From Cavia porcellus (lineage: Eukaryota > Chordata > Mammalia > Rodentia > Caviidae), in assembly GCF_034190915.1 (NCBI RefSeq), contig NW_026947486.1, forward strand, positions 26,075,344 to 26,139,343: a stretch of 64,000 nucleotides of DNA. Reading direction: 5' to 3'. Position 1 is the stretch's first letter; each line of letters starts with the position of its first letter. The notes below the pieces were generated by a model that saw nothing but the letters and a program-made list of their open reading frames with translations, was not told the origin of the DNA and ran no database searches. Made by a program: the position numbers and the translations under genes. Of the stretch, positions 12,049 to 24,339 are shown in pieces.

Positions 12049-12315
12049 CTCTACTTGATGTTTTAAGTGCCAAATAACACTGCATTCATGCCCTTCTAGC
12101 AAAGGGTCGCATATAAGTCAGTGCCCTAGATCTCCAATTAGGACAAAAATTATTTAAAGTGCATCTCTAACTGCGGATCAGAGCCATATAGTTAAAGTCA
12201 CATTCCAAAGTCTGTGGATCCAATCTCTGACCTGGGAAGCTGTGGGTGCTGTCCTCTGATTCAGGCCTGCTCTTTGCAGAAGTGGCAGCTGAAGAAGAGG
12301 CCATCCCTGATTTTT

Positions 12316-12414
12316 TTTTTGTCTTTTTCATTTTTATTGGTACCAGGGATCGAACTCACGACTGCCTGCTTGCAAAGCAGGCGATTATGCCACTGAGCTA
12401 AATCCCCAGCCCCG
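12316..12414 (-). repeat. ID SINE, antisense, with 13-bp target duplication
   Basis: Reverse complement of the ID consensus: attggtaccagggatcgaac through ctgagctaaatccccagccc. Target duplication atccctgattttt at 12303-12315 and 12415-12427 is perfect, so this is a fairly young insertion. Confidence 0.92.
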
Positions 12415-12429
12415 ATCCCTGATTTTTAA

Positions 12430-13240
12430 ACTGCCTCAACTGGGGTTAGGGCCTTTGCCTCTCAGCTGTGTCTATGGTTCTCAGCAGGAGATCAATGTCT
12501 GAATCCCTTGGGAAACTTCTAGAAACCACACACCTGACCTATATAGTCAGATGAGTTAAAAGTATCTGGAACAAGAATCAGATATACTGCATACATTCTA
12601 TGTATGCTCAAGTTTTCTGAGACTCTGATGCATAGGCACACGAACAGTGCCTTTTCTGGGTAATCTCATGACACTAGAATTGCAGGAGCTTCTGAGCACC
12701 TATTTTGGAATAATACAACAGGCACCTTGTTTTCAAATGGAAGGGGAGGTTCAAAATAAATGTATGTTGTTCAGCCTTTCTGGAAATTCATATGCTTGCA
12801 TTTAAAGTAGAAATGCCTTTTAATGTTTGAGGCAGGTTTCAAAACAGGGTAGCTTTTGGTTGTTTTCTGACTTTGACTTGAGGATTTTCAGAGAGCAAAT
12901 TCCCATTTGTACATACTCTATATACTGGCTTGTGTGGCTTAGATAAGGCAGCTCAAGAGCTCACAATTATGCATGGAAGGCAGTACACGGGACAATTAAA
13001 AATGAATATATGTCAGAAATGAAAAAGTTAGAAATATAAATGTGCCAAGACATGAAATCTACACTATTTGACCACACAGTGGGTTTTTGATAACGCTGAA
13101 AAAGGTTTATGGCAATATAAAACTATATACAGTATAACCTAGAAATTAGATTATAAACAAAGCCAACTCACACTGTTCAAATCAATGTACTTATACTCTT
13201 TCAGATAACAGCCACATTTCTAACATAAATAGAGGCTCTA
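12430..13240. other. Unique intronic sequence
   Basis: No element or exon recognised. Confidence 0.45.
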
Positions 13241-13249
13241 TAAATGAAT

Positions 13250-14460
13250 CCATATTCAGTTCAATTCTTAATGGCAATTTGAAATTTATTCCAGTCCCAG
13301 GACGTGACCTAGCGCGGGTTGAATGCCTTGGAATGTCCCTTCTAGGGGGTAAGACCATGCCCAATGTCTCCAATCACAGGAAGACACATGGGAGCCCTCG
13401 TGGGCCTAACTGGCCCATTCCCAGTGAACTCCATGTGGCTAGCAGTTGCCTGCTGTCTGTCCCGAGAGCCAAAAGTGGGCCAAGTGATTCTCAGCACATG
13501 GAGAAATCACTGAAACACTGCTCTAAACCCAGAAATATAGGAAAATAACAAAACGAAAGACCAAAATGCAATCTCAAACTTCCAGCTGAACCCAAGCAAG
13601 CCTAGGAGACATGGACACAGAAGAAAATATAAGCCAGAAACCTGAAATTCATGAAATGAAAATAAGTTGAAGTAAAGAAACAACTCTGGGGAGCTATGAA
13701 AGATCTCAAATCAGAAATACTCTCCCAGGTAAAATAAAAAATGATAAATGTAATGAAAGAAATGCTGAACACATCTAAAGAAGACATAGTTAAAAAATTA
13801 GAGGAACAATTCAAAAAGATGGAAACTCAATGAATAATTAAGAAATAAACAGAATACATGAAGCAGATTCAAAGAGATATACAGGAAATAAAAAATTCCA
13901 TTGAAAGTTGGCAAATCCGCCTTAACAAAAGTGAACATAGAATTTCAGACATTGAAGACAAGACTGTAGCTAGTGAACAGGAAAGGAAAGATCTTTTAAA
14001 AATAACAAGGAACCAGGAAATAACAATTCAACAACTGCAAGATGATGCAAAGAAAAACAACATAAGATTGATAGGTATAAACAAAAAGGAAGCTGACAAC
14101 ACAAGCAATATTAAGAAGCTATTTATAGAAATAATAGCTGAAAATTTCCCAAGTGTGAGAATAGAAACTGACATACCAATCAGTGAAGCATACAGAACTC
14201 CAAATAACCATAACCAAAATAAAACTACACAGACATGTAATAATCAACATCCCAGAAATCCAACATAACAGATTATTAAAAGCTGCTAGAGAGAAGAGAC
14301 AGATCACCTATAAAGGTGATCAACTATCAGAATCACAGCAGACTTCTCAACACAAACAATGAAGTCAAGAAGAATAAGGAGTGAAGTATTTCAGATTCTA
14401 AAGGAAAATGAATTCCAACCCAGATTGATGTATCGTGCATAACTGTCCTTCAAATTGGAT
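13250..14460 (+). mobile_element. L1 fragment: part of 5' UTR and ORF1
   Basis: A GC-richer 5' UTR segment (13290-13560), then ORF1 from about 13610 (N-terminal part broken) through the coiled coil and RNA-binding domain to caacccagattgatgtatcg near 14430. It stops at 14460 where the 5' region of another L1 starts. No ORF2 follows. Confidence 0.75.
13858..14268 (+). pseudogene. L1 ORF1 remnant (coiled coil and RRM)
   Basis: A 136-codon open piece of L1 ORF1, the RNA-binding chaperone of LINE-1. It opens MKQIQRDIQEIKNSIESWQ (end of the coiled coil), continues HRISDIEDK and ERKDLLKITRNQE, and then has RRM-like sequence (NNIRLIGINKKEA; LFIEIIAENFPSV). A stop interrupts the C-terminal domain. 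The N-terminal part is in another frame. It is an inactive fragment. Confidence 0.8.
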
Positions 14461-15839
14461 GGAGAGGAGGATCCCCAGCACTCACACCCGACCTGGAAAC
14501 TCTACACGGCCCCTTCCTACTTCCATCCAGGAAGGATGGAATGCCTGTGACAGCCAGGTATGGGCCCAGTGTTCCACTGCCATCCATTTTTAGGTCTAAA
14601 TGATCTGGTAGGACCAAACAGGATGAAACAGAATGAACCCACTTAGAACAAAACCAAGAAAGTGATATAGGACTTCAAAACAAGAAAGCAGCCTGTGGAC
14701 ACCCAGAGGGGGGTCCCGGCTGCTCCTTGGCCCAGGACAACCTATGTCGCCACACAGCGCTTCTCTTGTACTTCCCCTACATCCCGCAAATGCCAGGACT
14801 GATGCCATTAGCCCTCCTCTCAGCCCACAAATGCCTACACTACTGGCCCTATTTCCCACATGGCTGGCAGACACCCAGACCCAGAACACCTGATGGCCCC
14901 TCTGGGATACTCTCTGCCTCCTGGACCTAATATTGCTGTTGCCCTTCAGCTCCCACACTTTTTCCCAGGACCTTGGACTACAGCAGATTAACTGTGCTAG
15001 CTTGATGGGAGATTCAGTAAATGCCTCACCTGAACAGAGGATCTCAGCAGGCTCCAGTCAGTATAGTGAGTATGCTCCTAAAATGAAAGTGCACAGTGGG
15101 TAAATAGGGCCAGCAGTAAAGCTCCCTCCAACTAACTGTAAGACTTAGTGACTCTGGCAAGAGTGTGGGTGGCTCCTTCCTGCACACATAAGACATCAAG
15201 TAGGGTGAAGAGTGTGCCAATAAGGACTCCCCAAATTTGGAAAAAATCAAAAGGGCTTATGAGACACAGGCACACAAGAGGGACACAGTAGGGCCTCAGC
15301 TGACACAAGTACTATAGACATGGAGATTTGGTCACCTGCAATAATCTGAAGATAAAGTAACAGCAAGAACCAAAAGTTGACCTACATCAATACTACTAGG
15401 CTTGTGAGGCCAGAATATAGGACTCACCCAATAAGATCTGCAAGGAGAAGTCAGGTGACTGGCCCACCTATTCATTATGGGATCAAGCACTTGGAAAAAC
15501 ATCAACCTTATGGGTGGACACCAAGATACACACTACCAACAGTTGACAATGCTAATGCAAAAGGGGAAAATGGCAAAATGAAAAAGAAAATGCAAACTCA
15601 AACATCTAGTCCACCAGGAGCATGTACAGGAGACACTGAAATGGAGGACTTCAAAAGTAACACATCAGAAGTCTCTGAAAAGACAGCAAGTGAAATTAAA
15701 AAAACAACTACATGAGACTATAAAGGAAATCAAATTAGAAGTAATCTCTCATGTAAAGACAGAAATAACTACCTTAGTAAAGGAGTTGCTGCACACAGCT
15801 AAAGAAGAAGTACAGAAAAATGTATAGGAGCATCAGAAA

Positions 15840-16615
15840 TTGGTTGAAACTTTGAATGAACAATACAGAAAACAATCAGAATTCATGAAACAAACTCAAA
15901 GAGACATCCAAGAAACAAAAAATTCTATTCAAAGCTGGCAAAACCATTTAAATGAAGCTAGGGGTAGGATTTCGGACCTTGAGGACAAGATTGCAATTAG
16001 CGATCATGAAAGGATAGAATTTTTAAAAGTAACAAAGCAGCATGAAGTGAAAATCTAGCAGCTTCAAGATGATGCCATGAGTAACAAAATAAGATTATTA
16101 GGCATCAGTGAAGATGAATCAATGCAAATGACACAACTAAAATATTGACAGAAGGAACAGCAGAAAACTTCCCAAACATGAGGAAAAAAAAATCTGATAT
16201 ACAAATAAATGAGGCATACAGAATGCCAAACAATCAAAACCAACATAAATCTACACCCAGACATATAATAATTAAGATCCCAGACATACAACATAAAAAC
16301 AACATACTAAAAGCTTTTAGACAAAAGACACAACAATCAAGGAAAGCCCATTAGAATCATGGCAGACTTTTTAGCATAAACCCTCAAATCAAGACTAGTT
16401 TGAGTAAGGTATTTCAAATTCGTAAGGAAAACAACTTTCAACCCAGATTGATGTACCCAGAAAAAGTTTCATTCAAATTTAACGGAGAAACAAGGTACTT
16501 CCATGACAAAGAACAACTGAAGAAATTCATGTCTATCAAACCAAGCCTAGAAAGAGTATTTAAAGACATACTATATAGAGATAAAAATTACCACAGTCTC
16601 CAGAACAACAGCTGA
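15840..16615 (+). pseudogene. L1 ORF1, broken
   Basis: ORF1 pieces: QTQRDIQETKNSIQSWQNHL with RISDLEDKIAISDHERIEFL (coiled coil, 15840-16058), a broken RRM (16080-16354) and an intact C-terminal piece, 16400-16615, with NFQPRLMYPEKVSFKFNGET. Stops separate the parts. Confidence 0.8.
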
Positions 16616-17880
16616 AAAAAACCATCAGGTAGGACAAGCAATTAAACAAGGGGGAAAATTAGAAAGCAAACAACTGGACCATAACATGGCAAACTTGAGC
16701 CACTACATATCAGTGATATCCATAAATGTACATGGCCTCCATTCACCTATCAAAAGAAACATGTTGACAGAATGGATCAAGAAACATGATCCCACAATAT
16801 GCTGTATACAACCAACACATCTGACCCAAAGAAAACTCATAGATTAAAAGTCAAAGGATGGAAAACAGTATTCCATGCAACAGGAACATAGAAAAAAGCA
16901 TAGGTAACTATTCTATTTTCAGACAATGTGAACTTCAAATCTAAAACAATTGAAAGAGATAAATAAGGTCACTAAATACTTGTTAGTGGAAAAATTCAAC
17001 AGGAAGAATTAACAATGATAAATATATATGCACCAAACACAGGAGTACCCAACTATAAAGACAAATACTAATGGACATGAAAAACCAAATACACAAGAAC
17101 ACAATTGTAACAGGGGAGCTTAACAACCCATTGTCGCAAAAAGATAGATGAACTAGACAAAAATTCAGCTAAGAAATAACAGAACTGAATCATACCTGTG
17201 AGCAATTGGACTTAGTAGATGTTTACAGAGTATTACACCCAACCACGTCAGAATACACATTCTTCTCATCTGCGCATGGGACATTCTCCAAAATAGACTA
17301 TCTGTTATAGCATAAAACATTGTTAAGTAAATGCAAAGATATTGAAATTATCCCATGACTAATATCTGACCATAGCGCACTGAAATTGGAAATTAATGGC
17401 AAAAGAAATTGAAAAACCTGCATAATTACATGGAGATTAAATAACAATTTTATGAACAAACAGTGGGCTACAGATGAAATTAAAGAAGAAATAAAACAAT
17501 ACCTACAATTCCATGAAAATGCGGAAACAACAAACTGTAACCTGTGGGATACAATGAAAGCGAGAGAAATATATAGCAATAAATTGTCATATCAAGAAAA
17601 GAGAACCAGCACAAATAAACAACCTAATGCTTCATCTCAAGCTTCTAGAAAAAGAACGTTAAACCCAAAGCTCATAGAAGGGTGGAAATTGTAAAGATTA
17701 CAGCAGAAATCAATGCACTTGAAACTCAAAAAATACAAAGAATTGATTAATTAAAAAGCTGGTTTTTTAAGAGAATCAACAAAATTGACAAATCTCTAGC
17801 TAACCTTATCAAGAAAAAGAAAGAAAAAAACCCAAATCCATGCAATAAGGACTGAAAAGGGGGAAATTCTTACAGATCCA

Positions 17881-18694
17881 ATGGAAATTCAGAAAATTAT
17901 GAATACATACTTTGAAAATCTCTACTCACAGAGTGGAAAACCAGAGGAAATGGACAGATTTCAAGAAAGATATGAACTACCAAAGCTCAACCAACAAGAT
18001 ACAGCAATTTTGAATAATCTAAGATCAGCTATTGAAATTGAAAATGTAATTAAAAAGTTACCAACAAAGAAAAGCCCAGGTCCTGATGGATTCATGGTTC
18101 AATTATGTAAGAAATTTAGAGAAGATTTGATGTCAATACTCCTGAAAATCTTCAATGAAATTGAAAGGGCATAAATTCTCCCTCACTCATTCCTGGAAGC
18201 AAACATTACTCTAATACCAAAACCTGAGAAAGACCCAACCAATGAAAGAGAACTCTAGGCCAATCTCCCTAATGAACACAGATGGAAAAATTCTCAATAA
18301 AATTTTGGCAAACAGAATGCAGCAAATCATCAAGAAGATTATGAAGCATGATCAAGTGGGATTCATCCCAGGAATGCAGGGATGGTTTAAAATACACAAA
18401 TCAATAAATGTAATCTACCATTTCAATAGAGCCAAAAATAAGAACCACATGATAATTTCTATAGATAAAGAAAAAGCTTTTCATAAGGTCCAAGACTTTT
18501 TCATGATAAAAACCTTACAAAAATTTGGAATGGATGGTCTTTACCTCAATATGATAAAAGCCATCTGTGTCAACCCAACAACCAGCATTACAAAAACTGA
18601 AAGCTTCTACCTTAAAACCAGGCACAAGACAAGGATGTCCATTATCACATCTCCTATTGAATATAGTGCAGGAAATACCAGCCAGAGCAATTAG
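17881..18694 (+). pseudogene. L1 ORF2 reverse-transcriptase remnant
   Basis: Two open pieces: IQKIMNTYFENLYSQSGKPE with KKLPTKKSPGPDGF (fingers, 17881-18174), and [20 protein letters not shown] with [14 protein letters not shown] (18242-18694), separated by a frameshift. The second piece loses frame before the catalytic aspartates. Confidence 0.85.
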
Positions 18695-18969
18695 ACAAGA
18701 GAGAAAAATAAAGGAGTAAGGACAGGAAAATAGGAAGTTAAATTATCATTATTTGCAGGTGACATGATACTTTACATAGAAGACCCCAAAACTCCATTGA
18801 AAGACTCCTAGGTATAATCAATAAATTTATTAATGTAGCTGGATACAAAGTCAACACTCAAAAAATCAATAGCATTCTTATAAACTAACAACAAAACCAC
18901 CAAGAGACTAATAAGAGAAGCCACACCATTTACAACAAAATGAAATACTCAGGAATTAATCTAACACTT

Positions 18970-19268
18970 CTGAGTGTAGAAAATGGGTTTGAATGCTACA
19001 CACCCTAAGGGTATACAGACTGGATAGATTATAAAGGACAAAAAGAAGACTGCTGTTATTCACTTTCTGCTTGCTTCTTCGCCACTTTGCTGCCTTTTGC
19101 CCAGCATGAGCTCTTTCTCCTCTGTGATGGCCCTCTGCCAAGCCACCTGGCCTGGGACCAGCAAACTATGAATTGAAAGCTCCACAAACTGTGACGTACA
19201 ACAAATTTTTTCTTTTATAAATTTGGGTGTTGGGTATTTTGTCTCAGCAATGAAAAAAGTAACTAAGA
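18970..19268 (+). mobile_element. MaLR-type LTR fragment
   Basis: Has ctgcttgcttcttcgccact, gacctggg-type text (ggcctgggaccagcaaacta), and the 3' end with ttggtgttgggtattttgtc-like sequence closing in aaaagtaactaagacac. It matches the LTR ends at 30000-30040 and 31860-31899. The 5' part is missing or degraded. Confidence 0.6.
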
Positions 19269-19595
19269 CACAGACAATAGGAAAAACAAAAGAGAAAAAA
19301 GCAATTATAATCCAACATGACCAATGTATCTAAAAGTGTGGCTCAATTTATTATAATTGTCTTATGTTGTTTACATGTTTTTGGCCTGCCATTCTGGCTG
19401 TTAATCTGTATTTATGATAATTTGGTAAGGACTTACAAAATAAATAAATGAATCTGATGCTGGAAAAATTAAATGGGGTGCAGGGGAAGGACAAAAAGAA
19501 ATAATTGAAATGTTATAGACATGTGCCAATTCCTCACAATAAATATAATTTTTATATACTGTAAACATGTATTGAATTTTTTTAAATTTCTAAAG

Positions 19596-19599
<4 letters not shown>

Positions 19600-19642
<43 letters not shown>

Positions 19643-20460
19643 TCCTGAATGAATAAACAAAGAAAATGTGGTATTTAAATGCAAGTTTTATTCTGTCACA
19701 AAGGATAAACGAGTCATTTTTAGGTAAATGCATGCACCTCAAGTCCACAATTTTAAGTGAAATAAATTAGACACATAAGATTAAATATCACATCATTTCT
19801 CTTGTACGAGAAACTCAAAGGGTAAAGAAGCAAAATGGGTGATATTAAGAAGGAGGAATATGTTCAAATGTGAAGGAGAACTAGGAGAAGGGAGGAGGAA
19901 GGAAAGAAAGGGAAAAGGGATTTCTAAAAAAAGAGAATGGAAAGAAAAACTGGAAACAAATCCTGTGTAAAAGGGGAAGAGAAAAAGGGCTCAAGAGAGG
20001 GGAAAAAAGAATTAAGGTGTATTATGTACAGGTGTCAATTCTACAATGAAGTGATCATTATGTATGACAAATATATACTAATGAAGAATTTTAAAAGATT
20101 TTATATACATTCACACACATACATAATTAACATACAACCAATAATCATTACAGCTACCACAGAGAGAACTATACAGCATAAATATACTTCTAACAATATA
20201 AATACTAAACATTTTTTACATTTTTTTTCAAGTAACACATTGAAAGTCAAGAAAATAAAGTATAGTTTTTCTTAGTTCACTGAAAAGAAAGGTTTGTGCA
20301 TATATTGTTTGGGTAAGATACTATGCCTGTATCTTGTACTCTGAATACTACAAAGACAATAATATGCAATGTATTAATTATTGTAACTCTCTTACTAACC
20401 TGTTTTGAAACTGTTTTATTGTTATTTTTATTTTTTTCTCTTTGAAATTAAAAAAAGAAA
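19600..20460 (+). mobile_element. L1 ORF2 end and 3' UTR
   Basis: From about 19645, gaatgaataaacaaagaaaatgtgg begins the familiar L1 ORF2 C-terminal stretch. A purine-rich tract follows (19855-19935), then a 3' UTR sharing caatgaagagaaaggttt-like and caatgtattaattattgt-like blocks with the L1 end at 46230-46470. Perhaps the displaced 3' end of the L1 at 14470-18958. Confidence 0.65.
19601..19641. repeat. (AT)n microsatellite
   Basis: Twenty uninterrupted AT units. Confidence 0.97.
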
Positions 20461-20868
20461 GCAAAGGGGAAACACAGGCAGAAAAAAAACAAAACACAAA
20501 GTGGGAGACTTAAGGTTTAACATAGCAATACTTCAACTGCAAATGATCTAAATACACTAATTTAGAGAGATTGGCAGAATAGGTAAAAACCAAGTACATA
20601 TATTTTCTGCAAGAAATTCACTTCAAGAACAATACACATAGACTGAAAGTTAGATGGAGAAGTTTCATTATGCTGACATTAATTTTTTAAAAGGCATGGT
20701 AGGTACATACTATCAGATAAATTAGACACAACAGAAATCTAAATTACTAAAGATAAAAGGGGATATAAATAATATGATATAAAGGTCAATATATCATTTG
20801 TGGATGCACTAAATAACATAACTTTAAAACTAAACTATAGGAAAAACACATAAATCTACAATTTCATA

Positions 20869-21015
20869 GCTTGGTGTGGTGGGGCATATGTGTAATCTCA
20901 GCACATGGGAGGCTGATGCAGGAGGATCACTGCAAATTCAAGGTCAGCCTGGACTACACAATGAGTTCAAGGCCAGCCTGATTTACACAGTGAGACATTG
21001 CCTCAAAAAAAAAAT
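20869..21015 (+). repeat. B1 SINE
   Basis: ttggtgtggtggggcatatg, then tcaaggtcagcctggactac and the duplicated caaggccagcctgatttaca, ending in tgcctcaaaaaaaaa. Confidence 0.9.
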
Positions 21016-21164
21016 AAGAAATGAAAAACTTAAGACTAAACTTTCACATAAAATTTCAACATCTTTCTTAGCAAAGGATAGAACCTCTAGAAGAAATAGG
21101 ATAAAATATACAGAGGAACTGAAGTAAAAACTAATATGTCTCATGAATTTAAAATTCAAAAAAT

Positions 21165-21308
21165 TAACAGTGACATATGCTTATAAGGCCAGCTCTTGGG
21201 TGGCTGAGGCCATAGGTCACTAGCTTGAGGCCAGCCTGGGCTACATAGTGAGTTTAAACACAGTCTGAATTGCATAAGAAAACCCTCTCTCAAAAAGACA
21301 AAAAAAGA
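21165..21308 (+). repeat. B1 SINE, diverged
   Basis: 5' end weak; clear central block ttgaggccagcctgggctac with duplicated segment cagtctgaattgcataag, ending ctctctcaaaaagacaaaa. Confidence 0.75.
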
Positions 21309-22125
21309 GACTGCCACCCTTCCAGGGGGAGAACCACTGGTGTCTCCTGAGATCCACGCCATGTTGGAACTTAGGACCCTGGGAAACCAAGCAAGCAGCT
21401 TGCCTCCTTGGTACAAGGCTGCAGTGTGGCAGACTGCAGTGCTTCCAGGGGGAGATCCACCAGTGTCTCCTGAGATCCGTGCCATGTTGAAACTTAGGAC
21501 CCTGGAAAACCAAGTAAGCAGCTTCCCTCCTTGGTAAGCAGCAGTGGTATGGCAGGCTGCGTCCCCTCCAGGGGGAGAACCACCAACCAGAGTCTCCTGA
21601 GATCTGAACCATGTTGGATCTTAGGATGCTGGGAAACCAAGCAACCAGCCTCCCTCCCTGCTAAGCAATAGTGGGCCTCCTGGTGCATGGGCTGAGAGTC
21701 AATCATTCCACTGCCCCTACCCCCCCTTCTCCTACCCCCCACTAGCAAATGGGAACCAGAGATCTGAGCATCTCTTGGGAGGTTGACCATAGCAAATAAG
21801 GGGGATTTCCTTCTACCATCTCTTTGAAGGCAAATATTTTTATTATTGTTTTGCTTTATTCTGATTAATGATACTGCTCTATTCAATATTCTGTTTTGGT
21901 AAGTTCTATAATGTTCTGTATTTTATTTTATTTTGATATACATGATTGAAAGAACAACTATTATAATGATAACAAAATATACTGTGATAGGTATTACTGT
22001 TATCCTGTAACCTGCTGTGAAGTTCTTTACCAATTTCACTACACTGTGTCAGTTGGCTTTATTCTGTCTTGTTCTGTTATATTTTACTACTTTCAAAATA
22101 AAAAGAATTAATAATAATAAAAATA
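21309..22125 (+). mobile_element. L1/HAL1-type 3' UTR with three tandem ~117-bp units
   Basis: Homologous to 41874-42543. Three head-to-tail units lie at about 21315-21650, each with ccagggggaga, tgtctcctgagatc and cttaggaccctgg-like blocks. A non-repeated AT-rich 3' part (21700-22125) contains attgttttgctttattctga and ends in an A-rich tail. There is no ORF. It sits within an older L1. Confidence 0.7.
21315..21650. repeat. Minisatellite-like tandem repeat, three units of about 117 bp
   Basis: The phrase ccagggggaga starts at 21322, 21439 and 21571, and tgtctcctgagatc or agtctcctgagatc follows each time. Units are about 85-90% alike, and the third has a small insertion. The related element at 41880-42000 has one diverged unit only. 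Confidence 0.85.
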
Positions 22126-22679
22126 AAAACAAAAAATTCTCAACAAAATATTAGTAAATTAAATCCAACAATGAATATAAAGAATTACATACCAAGACCT
22201 AATGAAGTTATGCTAGGAATTCAAGGGTGTTTTTATACGTGAAAACAATGTAACCCACAAACAGGTCAACAAGTTAAAAAAATCATATGGTAATATGAAG
22301 TAATGCAAAAAAAGGCACTTGAAAAAGGCAATATCCATTCTCAATAAAATTCTCACTGAAGTTTGAGAGCTATAACTTAGCAATAGAACAATCAACCATG
22401 ATGTGCAAGGCCCTGATTACAATCCCTAGCACTGCAAAATATATAAGAGGAAGAAAAAAATTCGCAAGGAGTCAGGAATAGAGGGAAATTAACTCAGTAA
22501 AAATCATCTATGAAAAATTTATAACTAACATCATACCAACTGGTGAAGATTTGATATTTGCCCCTAAGACTGAGAATAAAGATTCATTCTCACTACTGTC
22601 ATTCAGTGCACAGTAGGCAGACATTTTAATCAGTACAATATGAGGATATAAGAAATAGAAGGAATACAATTTAGAAAAC

Positions 22680-22885
22680 AAACTACAAAGCCACACATAT
22701 AACCTCAGCAACTCAGGAGCCTTTACTATGGAGAACTGCAAGTGTGAGGCTAGAATGGATGACTTAGCAAGACGCTGTCTCAAAATACAATTTTAGATCA
22801 GCTAGGGATGTAGTTCAGTGGTAGAAGACTTCCTTACCATGCACAAGGCCCTGGATTCAATCTTCAGTAACAAAGAAAAAGGAAA
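22680..22885 (+). repeat. B1-dID dimeric SINE, old
   Basis: A degenerate B1 part (aacctcagcaactcaggagc ... gacgctgtctcaaaataca) is followed after about 10 bp by an ID part (gctagggatgtagttcagtg ... gccctggattcaatcttcag) and an A-rich tail. The order B1 then ID fits the B1-dID family. Confidence 0.7.
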
Positions 22886-23887
22886 AAGAAAGAAAAGAAA
22901 AAGAAATCAAGCCATAAAACTGGCTTTATAGATTATATGACTGTCTATATAAAAAAGTCCAAAGATTTCTAGAAATAAAAATCAACAAACAAAAAACTCT
23001 TTTTGTAACTAATAAGTTCACGATGGTCACAGAATTCAAGATCAGTCCACACACATACACATATACACACACCTACACATAAGTCAATAACATTTCTACA
23101 GATTAACAAAATATAATACAAAAACTGACATTAAAGTATCTTCCTTCCAAGGAAAATTAAATACTTGGATGTAACGCTAACAGAAAGGTCCAATATCTGT
23201 ATACTGAAAACTATAAAATTCTGATGAAAGAAATCAAAGACAATGTAATAAAAGATACATAATATTCATAGACTTAAAAATCAAACATAGTAAACATGTC
23301 AATTTTCCCCAATTTTATATATAAAATTAGTTAAATTCCTATCAAAATGCCAGCAAGGTTTTCTAACACATAAAGTTTTTTTCTAAATTTTATCTGTAAA
23401 GCTAGTCTTAGAATAGCCAGAATAATCTTTAAAAACAATGAAGCAGGAAAAATCACTCTAGCCAGTATTAAAGCTGTCTGTACAACTACAATAATCCAGA
23501 GAAGTTGTAAGCAAAAAAGGGATAGAGACATAAGTTAATTAAAGAAAACACAGAAGCCAGAAAAAAGACCTACACAATATGGCAATGCACATTTTTATAC
23601 AACTGTAAAACCAACTGAATTAAAGGACAGTCTTTTTAACAAATGTTGCTAGAGCAAGTGGAATCTTACCTTATAGGAAATAAAAAAATGAACCACTTAC
23701 TTTGGACCTTAAAACCACACACAACAATTAACAAAGATCACAGACTGAAATAAAAACTTTCAAAGTATAAAATCTTAAGGATCACATTCCAAAGTGATCA
23801 GAAAAAAATCTTAAGGAAAAAAATAACAGAAAATTTCTAGTATGTAAAGCTAGGTAAAACAACTTTAGACCTCTCACCAAAAATACT

Positions 23888-24062
23888 ATCAGCTAGGCAC
23901 GTATCTCTGGAAAGCGAAGGCAGGAGAATCACAAGCTCACATCCACACTGGGAAACTTAGAGACTTATTGTAACCATGTCAGAAAATATAAAATTAAAAA
24001 GGGCTGGAGATAAACCTCATTGCAAAGTCCTGGGTTCAATCCTCAGTACTGCAAGTAACTAA
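23888..24062 (+). repeat. B1-dID dimeric SINE, old
   Basis: Weak B1 part (gaaggcaggagaatcacaag) followed by an ID part starting gggctggagataaacctcat and ending ctgggttcaatcctcagtac. The ID part lacks some bases after the A box. Confidence 0.6.
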
Positions 24063-24139
24063 CTACTAAATAAGTAATTAAATAAAAGCCCAATAAAATG
24101 AAAGAAAAACTGGACTTCATCAAAATTTGAAACTTCTTA

Positions 24140-24335
24140 ATTTCTTAAAAAGTACATATATTTATATTAAGCAAAAATTATATTGCAGTAGGTGGTGTGT
24201 ATTATATGTAGAAGCAATATATATTACTCATAGTTTAACACCTAGAAGTCATAACTGGTTGCATGGTTCATACATATTATGATACAATAAATACAATATT
24301 AAATCCACATAGAAAATAACAAGAATCAGAATGTA
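24140..24335. other. Unassigned AT-rich stretch
   Basis: No element recognised between the old L1 and L1 copy A. Confidence 0.4.
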
Positions 24336-24339
24336 AATT

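Larger units (their letters stand above)
14470..18958 (+). mobile_element. Near full-length L1: 5' UTR, ORF1 and most of ORF2
   Basis: 5' UTR about 14470-15570 (GC-richer, with a purine-rich end), ORF1 about 15575-16615, ORF2 from about 16685 to 18958. The ORF2 endonuclease start (HYISVISINVHGLHSPIKRN), the linker and the reverse transcriptase are recognisable but carry stops and frameshifts. The catalytic FADD box near 18755 reads FAGD. The element is cut at 18958 (NLT), where a MaLR LTR fragment follows. Confidence 0.85.
20470..24140 (+). mobile_element. Old L1 ORF2, heavily interrupted
   Basis: Endonuclease-region remnant at 20510-20870 (tgcaagaaattcacttcaag), then SINE and 3'-UTR inserts at 20869-22125. 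It resumes at about 22130 in the reverse transcriptase (tctcaacaaaatattag) and runs to the C-terminal region (aaatacttggatgtaacgct near 23160; caccaaaatggattaaag-like text near 23690) with further old SINE insertions. Highly diverged. Confidence 0.65.

Noticed and set aside
21315..21650. Regular repeats considered as a CRISPR-like array
   Set aside because: Units are long, fully homologous without variable spacers, and the setting is a mammalian intron.
21156..21886. Repetitive minus-strand peptides (SGDTGGSPPG-like)
   Set aside because: The repeated peptide only reflects the ~117-bp DNA repeat in a 3' UTR; the frame is antisense to the element.
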